Assembly (NCBI RefSeq): GCF_023716465.1
Contig: NZ_CP092415.1
Span: 1,341,501 to 1,405,500 of the forward strand
Length of the DNA stretch: 64,000 nt
Source of the DNA: Flagellimonas marinaquae
GTDB lineage: Bacteria; Bacteroidota; Bacteroidia; Flavobacteriales; Flavobacteriaceae
Direction: 5' to 3'
Made by a program: the position numbers and the translations under genes
The notes under the pieces: generated by a model
The model's database searches: none
What the model was told of the DNA's origin: nothing
What the model saw: the letters and a program-made list of their open reading frames with translations, nothing else
In this document: positions 42,369 to 51,234 of the stretch, in pieces
Position numbering within the stretch: position 1 is the stretch's first letter
Layout: every line of letters begins with the position of its first letter

Positions 42369-42422
42369 GCTTTTATACATTTCCGTTCAAAGCTTTATTT
42401 TTGAAAGACAAGCACAATTATT

Positions 42423-44777
42423 ATGAAAATTAGAATCCCCTTGCTTTGCTCCTTATTGATTTTGGCCTGTACCCCAAAATCTGAACCGTTACTTTCCGAC
42501 ATATTGAAAGAGACCCCTAGTATTTCGGGGAACAGCGAATATTTGTCCTCTCCTTTTGTAACGGCCGGGAACAGAGTTTACATGGTCGGACATCAAGATG
42601 GTACCTTCCCGCCTTTGGGTTGGCACATAAAGGGCGAAATGGGTGGAATATGGAACCACCCCATTAAACTTATGGATGGCTTTGATGCAGAACTAACTGT
42701 GAACGCAAACACATATTTACTCAACAAGGCTTCGGAATTTGTGAACTACCCCTTTGCCAACAAACACATTTTTGAACTTGAAGACGATACCCTTGTAATT
42801 GAGCGAGTTCAGTTTGTGCCCGATAACATTCAAGGCATTTCGATACAGTTCATCATAAGAAACAATAGTTCCAAAAATATAGAAGGACAATTAAAATTCA
42901 CTGGGCATACCAATTTAAGACCCACATGGCTAGGGGAACAATCCAAAATGTTGGACACCAAAGACTATGGGGTTTTAAAAGAAAATCACTGGTTGGTAAA
43001 AGACAGTTTAAATCCATGGCACAATGTTTTTGGGTCGGACCAAGCCCCAATTGCAACACAGGAAATCAAAAGTGCAAAACAACCCAACTGTACTTCCCAT
43101 TTTTTAACCTATACCGTTCAAGTACCTTCTAAATCCGAGCAGGTTATCAACTTTGCCGTAGCTGGCTCTTATACTTCCGAAGAAATTGCACTAGATCAAT
43201 ACAAAACCATACTGAGCCAACGCAAAGACTTGTTTCAAGAAAAGAAATCCCGCTACGAAGCGCTTACAAATCAGTCCAAGCTGACTATTCCTGACAAACA
43301 CTTACAAGAAACCTTTAAGTGGTTAAAGTACAATTGTGATTGGTTGGTGCGCACAATTCCAGAGATAGGAACAGGAATTGGGGCCGGTATACCGGATTAC
43401 CCCTGGTATTTTGGGGTCGATAGCGAATATGCCCTAAAAGGCTACATGGCCATTGGACAGGATAAAGTAGTTGAACAGACCATAGAACTTTTGGACAGTG
43501 TTTCCATGGCCGTTAACACCAACGGTAGGATTCTTCATGAAATGTCCACCAACGGAGTAGTTTTTAATAAAGGTAATATTAATGAAACTCCCCAGTTCAC
43601 ATCGTTGATATGGGAAATATACAAATGGAACGGCGACAAAGAATTTTTGACCAGGTATTTTCCGACCATAAAAAAGGGGTTGAATTGGCTATTGGAAGAA
43701 AACGACGACAACAACAACCTTTTTCCCGATGGCTTTGGAATGATGGAAATCCATGGACTTGACAGTGAAATGATCGATGTTGCCTCTTACACCCAACGAG
43801 CTTTTGCCGATGCTGCCCTGATAGCCGAAGAATTGGGCAATTCGGAATTGGCCAAAAAATATCAAAATTTGGCAGATGAGCTAAAGACAAAGATCAACGA
43901 ACAGTTTTGGTCGGAGACGTTTAATTCTTATGCGGATTTTATTGGAACCGATGACCAAGCCCTTCATTTAATAGAAGATGCCTTGGTAAGGGCGGACACT
44001 TTGAACAAACCTTGGGCCATTGAAGAGCTGGAGGCCACCAAACAACAAATTTTGAGCAACCCTTCCGATACACCCAGGCCTTTTGTGCTTTATCATAACT
44101 GGGTGGTGAACACTCCCATGGAAATGGGAATTGCAGATTCCACCAAAGCGATTTTGGCCTTGGACAATGCCACAAAATTTACTAATCCATTTGGGGTTTT
44201 TGTAACAGGAATCGATCGTGATGAAAGCGCAGGCGAGGACGATGGTTCCTTTGAAGGCAGCAAGGTATTTTCCTATACCGGTGCGGTAATGACACTCCCA
44301 ACAGGGGTACAGGCCATTGCCGAGAACAATTATGGTCGTCCAGATCGAGCTTTGGACTATTTACAGAGAATGTCCCGCACTTTTAGCTATGCGCTACCGG
44401 GAAGTATCTACGAAGTTTCCCCGGATTACGGAATGATGACCCAAGCTTGGAATATTTATGCCTTTGCTGTTCCCATTGTAAATCAATTTTTTGGAATTCA
44501 ACCTATGGCGCATAAAAAAACCATTGTTATTGAACCACAGATGCCAACGGAATGGGGCGAAGCATCTTTGGAAAATGTAAAAGTAGGGGACAATACTGTT
44601 TCGATTTGGTACTCTGGCAGCAAAATCAAGATTCAACAGACTCGTGGCGATTGGAAAATAAGGCTCGTATTGCCCGAGGCAGATTATATGGCAACCGAGG
44701 GCAATCCAGAAAGGACCACAACAAATGGAAAAACCATCCTTACTTTTTCGGATAAGGACATTGTTGTTTCCAAATAG
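42423..44777 (+). CDS. Lipoprotein six-hairpin glycoside hydrolase-like protein
   Basis: This 784-residue lipoprotein has lipobox ILAC (Cys16). The N-terminal half is beta-rich (about 30-280). The second half is an (alpha/alpha)6 barrel seen in glycogen debranching and GH15/GH63-type enzymes: DYPWYFGVDSEYALKGYMAIG, GDKEFLTRYFPTIKKGLNWLLEENDDNN, and later TGVQAIAENNYGRPDRAL. Surface-exposed or periplasmic action on an oligosaccharide is likely; the substrate and GH family are undetermined. No SusC/SusD partner is nearby, so it is not part of a classic polysaccharide utilisation locus. recX begins 7 nt later. Confidence 0.8.
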   Translation: MKIRIPLLCSLLILACTPKSEPLLSDILKETPSISGNSEYLSSPFVTAGNRVYMVGHQDGTFPPLGWHIKGEMGGIWNHPIKLMDGFDAELTVNANTYLLNKASEFVNYPFANKHIFELEDDTLVIERVQFVPDNIQGISIQFIIRNNSSKNIEGQLKFTGHTNLRPTWLGEQSKMLDTKDYGVLKENHWLVKDSLNPWHNVFGSDQAPIATQEIKSAKQPNCTSHFLTYTVQVPSKSEQVINFAVAGSYTSEEIALDQYKTILSQRKDLFQEKKSRYEALTNQSKLTIPDKHLQETFKWLKYNCDWLVRTIPEIGTGIGAGIPDYPWYFGVDSEYALKGYMAIGQDKVVEQTIELLDSVSMAVNTNGRILHEMSTNGVVFNKGNINETPQFTSLIWEIYKWNGDKEFLTRYFPTIKKGLNWLLEENDDNNNLFPDGFGMMEIHGLDSEMIDVASYTQRAFADAALIAEELGNSELAKKYQNLADELKTKINEQFWSETFNSYADFIGTDDQALHLIEDALVRADTLNKPWAIEELEATKQQILSNPSDTPRPFVLYHNWVVNTPMEMGIADSTKAILALDNATKFTNPFGVFVTGIDRDESAGEDDGSFEGSKVFSYTGAVMTLPTGVQAIAENNYGRPDRALDYLQRMSRTFSYALPGSIYEVSPDYGMMTQAWNIYAFAVPIVNQFFGIQPMAHKKTIVIEPQMPTEWGEASLENVKVGDNTVSIWYSGSKIKIQQTRGDWKIRLVLPEADYMATEGNPERTTTNGKTILTFSDKDIVVSK

Positions 44778-44784
44778 GCAATCT

Positions 44785-45270
44785 ATGAGATCACAATTTT
44801 CCGGACAGAAGTTTTACTCCATCCAAGAAGCAACCCAAAAAATGGAACGCTACTGTGCCTACCAGGAACGATGCCACAAAGAGGTAACGGAAAAACTAAA
44901 AAATATGAACATGATCCCTGAGGCCATAGATCAAATTATTGGGCATTTGATACAGGAAAACTTTTTGAACGAGGAACGTTTTGCAAAGGCATTTGCACGT
45001 GGAAAGTTCAATATTAAAAAGTGGGGGGCAAACCGCATAAAAAATGAGTTAAAGTATAGGGACATTTCTGCCTACAACATAAAGAGCGCCCTGGCTGAAA
45101 TCTCCGATGAAGATTATTTAAGGACCTTGGATGAGCTGGCCAGAAAAAGATTAGACCAGATCAAGGAAACCAATAGCTTTAAAAAAAAGAAGAAATTGGC
45201 AGATTATTTACTCTACCGTGGATGGGAGAGCCATTTGGTCTACGAAAAAACCAACGAGCTGATCAGGTAG
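44785..45270 (+). CDS. recX: RecX family regulator of RecA
   Basis: From the ATG at 44785 (MRSQFSGQKFYS) it is 161 residues; the upstream ATG at 44725 would lie inside the glycosidase gene. Three helical RecX repeats are visible: EATQKMERYCAYQERCHKEV, then FLNEERFAKAFARGKFNIKKWG and RIKNELKYRDI, then KKKLADYLLYRGWE. RecX binds RecA filaments and modulates recombination. It converges on the JmjC-like gene with a 3-nt gap. Confidence 0.9.
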   Translation: MRSQFSGQKFYSIQEATQKMERYCAYQERCHKEVTEKLKNMNMIPEAIDQIIGHLIQENFLNEERFAKAFARGKFNIKKWGANRIKNELKYRDISAYNIKSALAEISDEDYLRTLDELARKRLDQIKETNSFKKKKKLADYLLYRGWESHLVYEKTNELIR

Positions 45271-45273
45271 CTA

Positions 45274-46143
45274 TTATTTTTGGAGCAATAGCTTTTGTGT
45301 TCGCTCCACGGCCTTCTCGTTCTTCCAGTCTATCCATTTTTGTCCTTTGAATTTTCGCATAAGGTTATCAAAATGCCTCATTACAAAAATATTGTAGACC
45401 GCTTGGCCAAAATTCCTGGGTTTTCTGGCAACCGCCCTCAAGCTCATTGAAAATCCTGGCGTTATATATTTCATATGATGCCAATATCCTTCCGGAATGT
45501 AAAGGACATTACCATGTTCCAACTCTGTTATGTGCCCTTTTGCATGTTGCAGGGCGGGCCATTTTTCTAAATCCGGATCGGCAAAATCAATATCCTCCCT
45601 GGTAATCAAGGAATGCGGGATTTTATAGAGGTATTTGGTCTCGGATTGCGAAAAAAGAATGCACTGCTTTTTCCCTTCAAAATGAAAGTGAAAGATATTG
45701 GCAAGATCTATGTCATAATGCATAAAGGTATGTGAATCCTCCCCGCCAAAAAATAGCATGGGCAACCCTTTCATTAAACGCAAACCAAAGTCCGGGTAAT
45801 AAAAGTCTTTTTGAAGTACCGGAACTTCTTTGAGCACGTTCCAAAGAAAAATTCGGTAATTTGTTGGACCACTTTGCAATAGATCTACATAATCGGACAT
45901 CTTCATTTTAGCGTGCGGTTCATTGAATCCTTCGTCGTGTTTTACTGGGCGATCATCGTACAATGGCACTTCCTTGTCCCCTGCCACCTCTTTTACATAG
46001 TCCAAGCTCCATTTGGAATATGCAGGCCAATCCTCAATAAAGCGCTCAATGACTACTGGCTTCTGGGGCTTGAAATATTTTTGGACAAACTCTTTCTTGG
46101 AAAGGGTTTTTTCCCGAGGTATCTGTTCAAGATTCAGCTTCAA
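45274..46143 (-). CDS. JmjC/cupin-8-like Fe(II) oxygenase (TTG start)
   Basis: This 289-residue cupin-like protein has the iron-binding facial triad expected in JmjC hydroxylases: His142-Tyr-Asp144 (MHYDIDLANIFHFHFEG) and His222 or His223 (VLYIPEGYWHHM). Lys158 or a neighbour could bind 2-oxoglutarate. The start is TTG at 46143, because the next Met is at residue 80, inside the domain. This TTG overlaps the stop of the small ORF at 46140-46301 (TTGA), indicating coupled translation. Homologues may hydroxylate proteins or other targets. Confidence 0.85.
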   Translation of the reverse strand: MKLNLEQIPREKTLSKKEFVQKYFKPQKPVVIERFIEDWPAYSKWSLDYVKEVAGDKEVPLYDDRPVKHDEGFNEPHAKMKMSDYVDLLQSGPTNYRIFLWNVLKEVPVLQKDFYYPDFGLRLMKGLPMLFFGGEDSHTFMHYDIDLANIFHFHFEGKKQCILFSQSETKYLYKIPHSLITREDIDFADPDLEKWPALQHAKGHITELEHGNVLYIPEGYWHHMKYITPGFSMSLRAVARKPRNFGQAVYNIFVMRHFDNLMRKFKGQKWIDWKNEKAVERTQKLLLQK

Positions 46144-46301
46144 GATTTCAATGAATTTGAAACCACTAAATTAAGAAAAGGATTTGAATGGTCTCCAATC
46201 CAACTTTTTGAAATTGTTTTTCCCATGTCTCGCTTTAGCTTCAATACTTGACCACGCTTTCGGGGGCGACCTTTGTTCCTACTAGTTTCCATCCTACTCA
46301 T
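46140..46301 (-). CDS. 53-residue basic ORF with an AT-hook-like motif, coupled to the JmjC-like gene
   Basis: This ORF is too short for common gene lists. It encodes 53 residues from an ATG 29 nt after the TonB receptor stop. Its N-terminal third contains NKGRPRKRGQV, resembling the GRP core of AT-hook DNA-binding peptides, and the rest is basic then hydrophobic (NPFLNLVVSNS). Its TGA overlaps the TTG start of the JmjC-like gene by four bases (TTGA), the arrangement of coupled genes. I do not recognise a family. The 4-nt overlap and lack of another explanation for this gap are the main support; conservation is untested. Confidence 0.45.
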   Translation of the reverse strand: MSRMETSRNKGRPRKRGQVLKLKRDMGKTISKSWIGDHSNPFLNLVVSNSLKS

Positions 46302-46330
46302 GTGCGATATTACAACACAGATTGGAGTGC

Positions 46331-48163
46331 CTATCTAAAACTATAACGCAGACCGAAAAGCACGTTGCTCGGCGGCATGGGCACAAAACCCGACTCTATG
46401 TAATCTGCATCGAAAATATTGCTAGCCGTTATGGTAAGCTCAGCCTGATTTACTTTAACGGCCAAAGAGGCATCCCAAACATTATAGGTTTGTCCCGTAG
46501 TACGTTCTGCGTACTTATAAACTATATTCTGACGTACATTCTTGAACAATTGCGTACTTAGGCGTGTGGTGTATTGATGTTTTAAAGTGTTCAAAGAATA
46601 TCGCGATAATGCTTCATTCTGATCCAGAATATTATCATCCAAAAAAGCGTAGCCTACATTCAGTGTCTGAACAAAATCTTTGAACATAAAATTATAGGCG
46701 GCATCCAGCTCCAGACCTTTGGTATTTACCTCTGTAATATTAGTAGCTGTAAATACGTCTTCAGAAATATCGTTTCTGATATAATCTATAAGATTATCCG
46801 CATCTCTGTTAAAAACAGCTATACTAGCGTTAAACTTGATTGTGGTATACTTTAATCCTAATTCTTGTGCAAAAGCTTCCTCTGGTTCCAAATCTGCGTT
46901 TCCACTAGTAACAGGGTCGTTGTAGAACAAATCGGTATAGGTAGGAACGCGGTAAGTATAACCTATGTTACCATATACTTTAAAATTGTTTGTTAGGCTA
47001 TACCCTATATCCAATCCGGGAAATCCTTTAAACTTAAAATCTGAAAAGTAGGTGAGTGCCACACCTGGTGTAATATCCAGCTTATTGTCCGCAACACTAA
47101 AGCGGTGCTCTAAAAACACATTGGACATAAAACGATCTCTATTACCAAGGTTGTTACTTCTTAAATAAATTTTGGAAAACTCTACCCCAAAACCTGTAAT
47201 TCCCAGTTTAGAGAGGTAGGATGCATTGGTTTCCACTCCAATTTTATTGGAAATATGCATGTTCCTATAAAAACTCGGTTCGTTTCTTCTTAATAAAAAT
47301 AAATCTTGATTACGTTTCCAGTAAATTCTTGGTTGTATTTTAAGCTTGTTGTTGTTAAAAGTGGTAGAAAACGCCAATAGGCTGTTTTGAGTTTCTTCAT
47401 ACTCATTAAAGGTAGGATTGGTGGTGTAAAAATTCTCGGCCCCAAAATTACGCTCCATAAATGTAGCTGTCATTTCTATAGGCTGTGCATTTTTATTGAA
47501 AATACTTTTTAAATAGTAATTGCCATTATCATAATCCGAGTTGTTTCTATAACCTTCGGATGTTATCCTGCCCACATGTATGATATGGGATGAGTTTTCC
47601 TTTTCCACGCCAGCCGTTACGCTACCATTCAATTGTCCAAAAGAACCTGCCTCTACATTTAAGGACACCGAATTGTTCAAATTCTTTTTGGTAATGATAT
47701 TTATTGCGCCTGCAAATGCATTTTGACCAAAAACGCGTGCCGCAGGTCCTTTTATAATTTCAATTCTTTCTATTACCTCCAATGGTAATGCAGCATTCAT
47801 GGTATGGTGACCGGTTTGTGCATCGTCCATTTTTACACCATCAATCAATAATAAGGTCTGGTCAAAGCCGCCTCCTCTTATGTACAAGTCGGCTTGGCTA
47901 CCCCCGGTACCGCGCCTCCTAATATCTACGCCCGCAACTTGTTGTAATAAATCCGCAACATTAACTGCAGCACTGTTCTTTATATCACTAGAGGTAACTA
48001 TGTTTATGGTTCTTGAATTTTCTTTGAAAGGAAGATCGATACGATTTGCGGTCACTACAACTTCGCTCAACGAATCTACTTTTACAACAGCATCATCTTG
48101 CTGTGCTTTTACCTGAGAAGCACCCGTAAGTAAAATCGCAGAAAATAAAATTGATTTCTTCAT
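46331..48163 (-). CDS. TonB-dependent receptor, BtuB-like
   Basis: This 610-residue outer-membrane receptor has a signal peptide (about 1-20), a TonB box-like segment near VVVTANR, a plug (about 45-160; IKGPAARVFGQNAFAGAINIITK) and a barrel ending in Phe-Arg (GLRYSFR). The size and plug resemble cobalamin/BtuB-type receptors, but there is no riboswitch in the 91-bp upstream region. It is divergent from a MocR-type regulator, which suggests regulation by it. The ligand is open: a vitamin or other small molecule. Confidence 0.88.
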   Translation of the reverse strand: MKKSILFSAILLTGASQVKAQQDDAVVKVDSLSEVVVTANRIDLPFKENSRTINIVTSSDIKNSAAVNVADLLQQVAGVDIRRRGTGGSQADLYIRGGGFDQTLLLIDGVKMDDAQTGHHTMNAALPLEVIERIEIIKGPAARVFGQNAFAGAINIITKKNLNNSVSLNVEAGSFGQLNGSVTAGVEKENSSHIIHVGRITSEGYRNNSDYDNGNYYLKSIFNKNAQPIEMTATFMERNFGAENFYTTNPTFNEYEETQNSLLAFSTTFNNNKLKIQPRIYWKRNQDLFLLRRNEPSFYRNMHISNKIGVETNASYLSKLGITGFGVEFSKIYLRSNNLGNRDRFMSNVFLEHRFSVADNKLDITPGVALTYFSDFKFKGFPGLDIGYSLTNNFKVYGNIGYTYRVPTYTDLFYNDPVTSGNADLEPEEAFAQELGLKYTTIKFNASIAVFNRDADNLIDYIRNDISEDVFTATNITEVNTKGLELDAAYNFMFKDFVQTLNVGYAFLDDNILDQNEALSRYSLNTLKHQYTTRLSTQLFKNVRQNIVYKYAERTTGQTYNVWDASLAVKVNQAELTITASNIFDADYIESGFVPMPPSNVLFGLRYSFR

Positions 48164-48210
48164 AATTGGAATTTATAACCGGTTGAAAGTTGTTCAATTA
48201 ATGCTGCAAA

Positions 48211-48271
48211 AGTCCTAACTTTCCGGACGATTAAACTAGTCCAGTTTTAAAACAATGAATAGTCCGGTTTT
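48211..48271. promoter_or_regulatory. Three direct AGTCC repeats in the TonB receptor/MocR intergenic region
   Basis: AGTCCTAACTTT (48211), AGTCCAGTTTT (48238) and AGTCCGGTTTT (48261, inside the first MocR codons) are spaced 27 and 23 bp. MocR regulators such as GabR bind direct repeats with spacing of about this size, so these are candidate operators. The AAACT-AGTCC-AGTTT stretch is also a small inverted repeat. Confidence 0.5.
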
Positions 48272-49751
48272 TGAATTATTGAATCAGCTGGTATCGATAG
48301 ATAAATCCTTGGTTCAGCCTGTATATGTGCAAGTGGCCCAACAAATTATGAACGCGATACAAAGAGGCTATTTAGAAAAAGGCAGCAAGTTACCTGGGAC
48401 ACGAGGGTTAAGTGATTTATTGGGCGTTCATCGGAATACGGCTGTGGCCATTTACGATGAATTAGCTTCGCAGGGATGGGTAAACATTATACCCAATAAA
48501 GGAACCTTTGTCGTGGTCCCGGAAAATTCCAAGGTAAAAATCAAGGCAAGCACACAGCACATCAATCGGGCATACGAATATCCAAAAGCCCCCGGGTTCC
48601 CGTTCCAACAATCCTTTAATCTTTCTTCAACAAAAGAAGAGACTACCGCTAAATATGCTTTAAGCGATGGTAAGCCCGATTTAAGACTGCATCCGGTGCA
48701 TCAATTTTCCAGGTGGTACAGTGCGGCAATGAAACGAAAACCGTTGATCAACAAATGGAACAGAACAAGTGCTTTTGCCCCTTCCATTTTTAGCACGCAA
48801 CTGTGTAATTACTTAAATGCCACTCGAGGATTTCATATTGAGCCAACCCATTTATTAAATACACGAAGCACGGAAATGAGCTTGTATATTGTTTCGCAGG
48901 TGCTAATTAATCCGGGCGATTTGGTACTGGTAGGTCAACTGAGCAATTATGTGGCCAACATGATATTTCAGCAAGCAGGGGCAAAAATAAAAACAGTGCC
49001 CATAGATGATGAAGGCTTGGATATTGGCCATATAATGGAACATTATTTACATGAGAACATTCGTTGCATCTATGTTTGCTCCAACAGGGACTATCCCACA
49101 ACAATAACCTTAAGCACCAAAAGAAGGTTGCAATTGTTAGAATTGGCCAAAATTCATGGTTTTGCTGTAATTGAGGACGATTATGATCATGATTTTCAAT
49201 TTGAAGGAAGTTCCATGTTGCCGATGGCAAGTTCAGATGCCGATGGAAACGTTATTTATTTGGGCAAACTAGGTCAGTCTTTATTTCCGAGTTTTCATAC
49301 TGGGTTTGTTGTTGCGCCAGAACAGGTGATAACCGAAGCCAAAAACTACCTTCAATTATTGGATGCCCAAGGAGATTTAATACAGGAACAAATGCTTTCC
49401 GAATTGATATCCGAAGGCGAAATATACCGGCTCAAGAAAAAAAATATAGTCACTTACAAGCAACGTAGAGATGCTTTAAGCGCTTTATTAAAGCAGCACT
49501 TTGCCAATATCCTTGACTGGCGAACACCTTCTGGAGGATTAGCTGTGTGGTTGCGCTTTAAAACTCCGATATCCTTAATTAAGCTTGCCGAAGAAGCTGA
49601 AAAACTGGATTTATTTGTACCAAAAACCATCCTCTATCAAAATAAGGCTACCTGTGCCATTCGTTTTGGGTATGGACATCTAAACGAGGAAGAACTCAAA
49701 ATTGTGATGGAAAAATTAAAACAAGCTTATCTGCAGGTAGTAGCTGCATAA
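48255..49751 (+). CDS. MocR/GntR-type regulator lacking the PLP lysine
   Basis: This 498-residue MocR protein has a GntR winged helix (about 15-85: KLPGTRGLSDLLGVHRNTAV) and a fold-type I aminotransferase-like domain (about 120-498, VIEDDYDHDFQF). The segment that normally reads YxGxFSKxLxPxxRxGY reads YLGKLGQSLFPSFHTGF here: the PLP Schiff-base lysine is Gln341 and the conserved Arg is His348. The loop normally carrying HQFPTG is SNRDYPTT. PLP binding is therefore doubtful; Lys338 is nearby but out of register. It likely controls the divergent TonB receptor. Confidence 0.85.
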   Translation: MNSPVFELLNQLVSIDKSLVQPVYVQVAQQIMNAIQRGYLEKGSKLPGTRGLSDLLGVHRNTAVAIYDELASQGWVNIIPNKGTFVVVPENSKVKIKASTQHINRAYEYPKAPGFPFQQSFNLSSTKEETTAKYALSDGKPDLRLHPVHQFSRWYSAAMKRKPLINKWNRTSAFAPSIFSTQLCNYLNATRGFHIEPTHLLNTRSTEMSLYIVSQVLINPGDLVLVGQLSNYVANMIFQQAGAKIKTVPIDDEGLDIGHIMEHYLHENIRCIYVCSNRDYPTTITLSTKRRLQLLELAKIHGFAVIEDDYDHDFQFEGSSMLPMASSDADGNVIYLGKLGQSLFPSFHTGFVVAPEQVITEAKNYLQLLDAQGDLIQEQMLSELISEGEIYRLKKKNIVTYKQRRDALSALLKQHFANILDWRTPSGGLAVWLRFKTPISLIKLAEEAEKLDLFVPKTILYQNKATCAIRFGYGHLNEEELKIVMEKLKQAYLQVVAA

Positions 49752-49756
49752 AACAA

Positions 49757-49784
49757 AAAGAGACCATGTAAAAATGGCCTCTTT
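49757..49784. terminator. Two-way terminator between MocR and flotillin genes
   Basis: AAAGAG-A-CCAT pairs with ATGG-C-CTCTTT (one internal A-C mismatch) between convergent genes, with A and T runs outside. Confidence 0.7.
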
Positions 49785-49799
49785 AATGGTTTGTCTGTT

Positions 49800-51227
49800 T
49801 TATGCACTTTCTGAAGATTCCGGCTTGTCCAAGTCCTCTTTAGAGTTTTTCCCGGCAACCTTATCTTTTCCTTTTAAATATTCTGGCAATTCCATCCCTG
49901 CCATGTTGAACATTTCTTGTAAAGGCGGTACAGATTTGTACATGCCTGAAATAAAGTTTGCCGTAGAATTCTTACCGTCTTCACTATTGCCAGAATCCCA
50001 AACAGTGACCTTATCTATCTTGATATTTTTAATGGCCTCGGCTTGTTTTTCAACAAGTTCCGGAAGTTTGTCCGCAATTAATAAAAGTACTGCATCCTTT
50101 GGGTTGTCTCCTGCTGCCTGAACGATTTTGTCCAGACCTTCTGCTTGTTTGGTAAGTACCTCAAATATACCCTTGGCCTCTGCCTGGGCTTTAAAAAGTA
50201 TTGCATCTGCCTCTCCTTTTGCTCTTCTACGAATCATTTCGGCCTCAGCTTCCGCTTCAATTTCTACCTTTTGTTTGTCTATTTGTGCTGGTACGACAAT
50301 ATCTGCCATTTGGGAGCTTCTTTCGCGCTCTGCCCTAGCCATTTCCGCATCTTTCTCTGCCGCATAAGACTCTTCCAATGCTTTTGCCGCCTGTACCTTT
50401 TCTGCTGCGATCGCTGTGCGTTCCGCTTCTGCTTCGCGCTGTCTTCGTAAGGAATCTGAATTGGCAACATCAATTTTAGCAACGTTTTCCCCTTCTACCG
50501 CTTTGGCATTGGCCGCAGCTACCTGGGTACGCTCATCTTGTTTGGCATTGGCCTCACCAATAGAACCATCCCTGTTCTTTTCTGCTACGGATTTCCTTGC
50601 CGCATTTATGGCATGTGCGGCGGCTTCTTTACCCAGTGCTTCAATGTAGCCAGATTCGTCTACAATATCGGTAATATTAACGTTGATCAGTTTTAACCCA
50701 ACCTTCTTCAGTTCCGATTCAACACTTTGAGAAATATTGGTCAGAAATTTATCCCTGTCGGCATTGATTTCTTCAATATCCATGGAAGCAACGACCAATC
50801 GCAATTGACCAAATATGATTTCCTTGGCCAATTCCTGAACTTCTTGCATACCAAGTCCTAAAAGCCGTTCAGCGGCATTTTGCATAATTCCCGGCTCTGT
50901 AGAAATACCAATAGTAAACCGAGAAGGCACATTAACCCGGATATTCTGTCGACTTAGTGCATTGGTAAGATCAACTTCGATAGAAATTGGTGTTAAATCC
51001 AAGAATTCATAGTCTTGGATTACCGGCCATACAAATGCGGCCCCACCATGAATACATTTTGCAGAATTACCTGTACCTACTTTTCCGTAGACTACAAGAA
51101 TACGGTCAGATGGACATCTTTTATAACGCCTTATAAAAGAGATTATAATAATAAAGAAAAAGAGGATGGCGAAGCCTATGGCCAGTAAGGTAGCCCCTCC
51201 GCCCATTTGTAATGGTAGTGTTAGCAT
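49800..51227 (-). CDS. Flotillin-like SPFH/Band 7 protein
   Basis: This 475-residue flotillin-family protein has one N-terminal membrane segment (LLAIGFAILFFFIIIISFI), an SPFH domain (about 40-200) and a long Ala/Glu-rich coiled coil (about 210-390: AEAERTAIAAEKVQAAKALEE). The C-terminal part returns to a globular segment (KLPELVEKQAEAIKN). Such proteins organise membrane microdomains. It follows the NfeD-like gene by 7 nt, the conserved nfeD-flotillin operon. Confidence 0.93.
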   Translation of the reverse strand: MLTLPLQMGGGATLLAIGFAILFFFIIIISFIRRYKRCPSDRILVVYGKVGTGNSAKCIHGGAAFVWPVIQDYEFLDLTPISIEVDLTNALSRQNIRVNVPSRFTIGISTEPGIMQNAAERLLGLGMQEVQELAKEIIFGQLRLVVASMDIEEINADRDKFLTNISQSVESELKKVGLKLINVNITDIVDESGYIEALGKEAAAHAINAARKSVAEKNRDGSIGEANAKQDERTQVAAANAKAVEGENVAKIDVANSDSLRRQREAEAERTAIAAEKVQAAKALEESYAAEKDAEMARAERERSSQMADIVVPAQIDKQKVEIEAEAEAEMIRRRAKGEADAILFKAQAEAKGIFEVLTKQAEGLDKIVQAAGDNPKDAVLLLIADKLPELVEKQAEAIKNIKIDKVTVWDSGNSEDGKNSTANFISGMYKSVPPLQEMFNMAGMELPEYLKGKDKVAGKNSKEDLDKPESSESA

Positions 51228-51234
51228 AGTAGTT

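Noticed and set aside
46302..48254. Cobalamin riboswitch for the BtuB-like receptor
   Set aside because: The upstream gap is only 91 bp and shows no B12-box-like sequence; the region downstream of the receptor is also not riboswitch-like.
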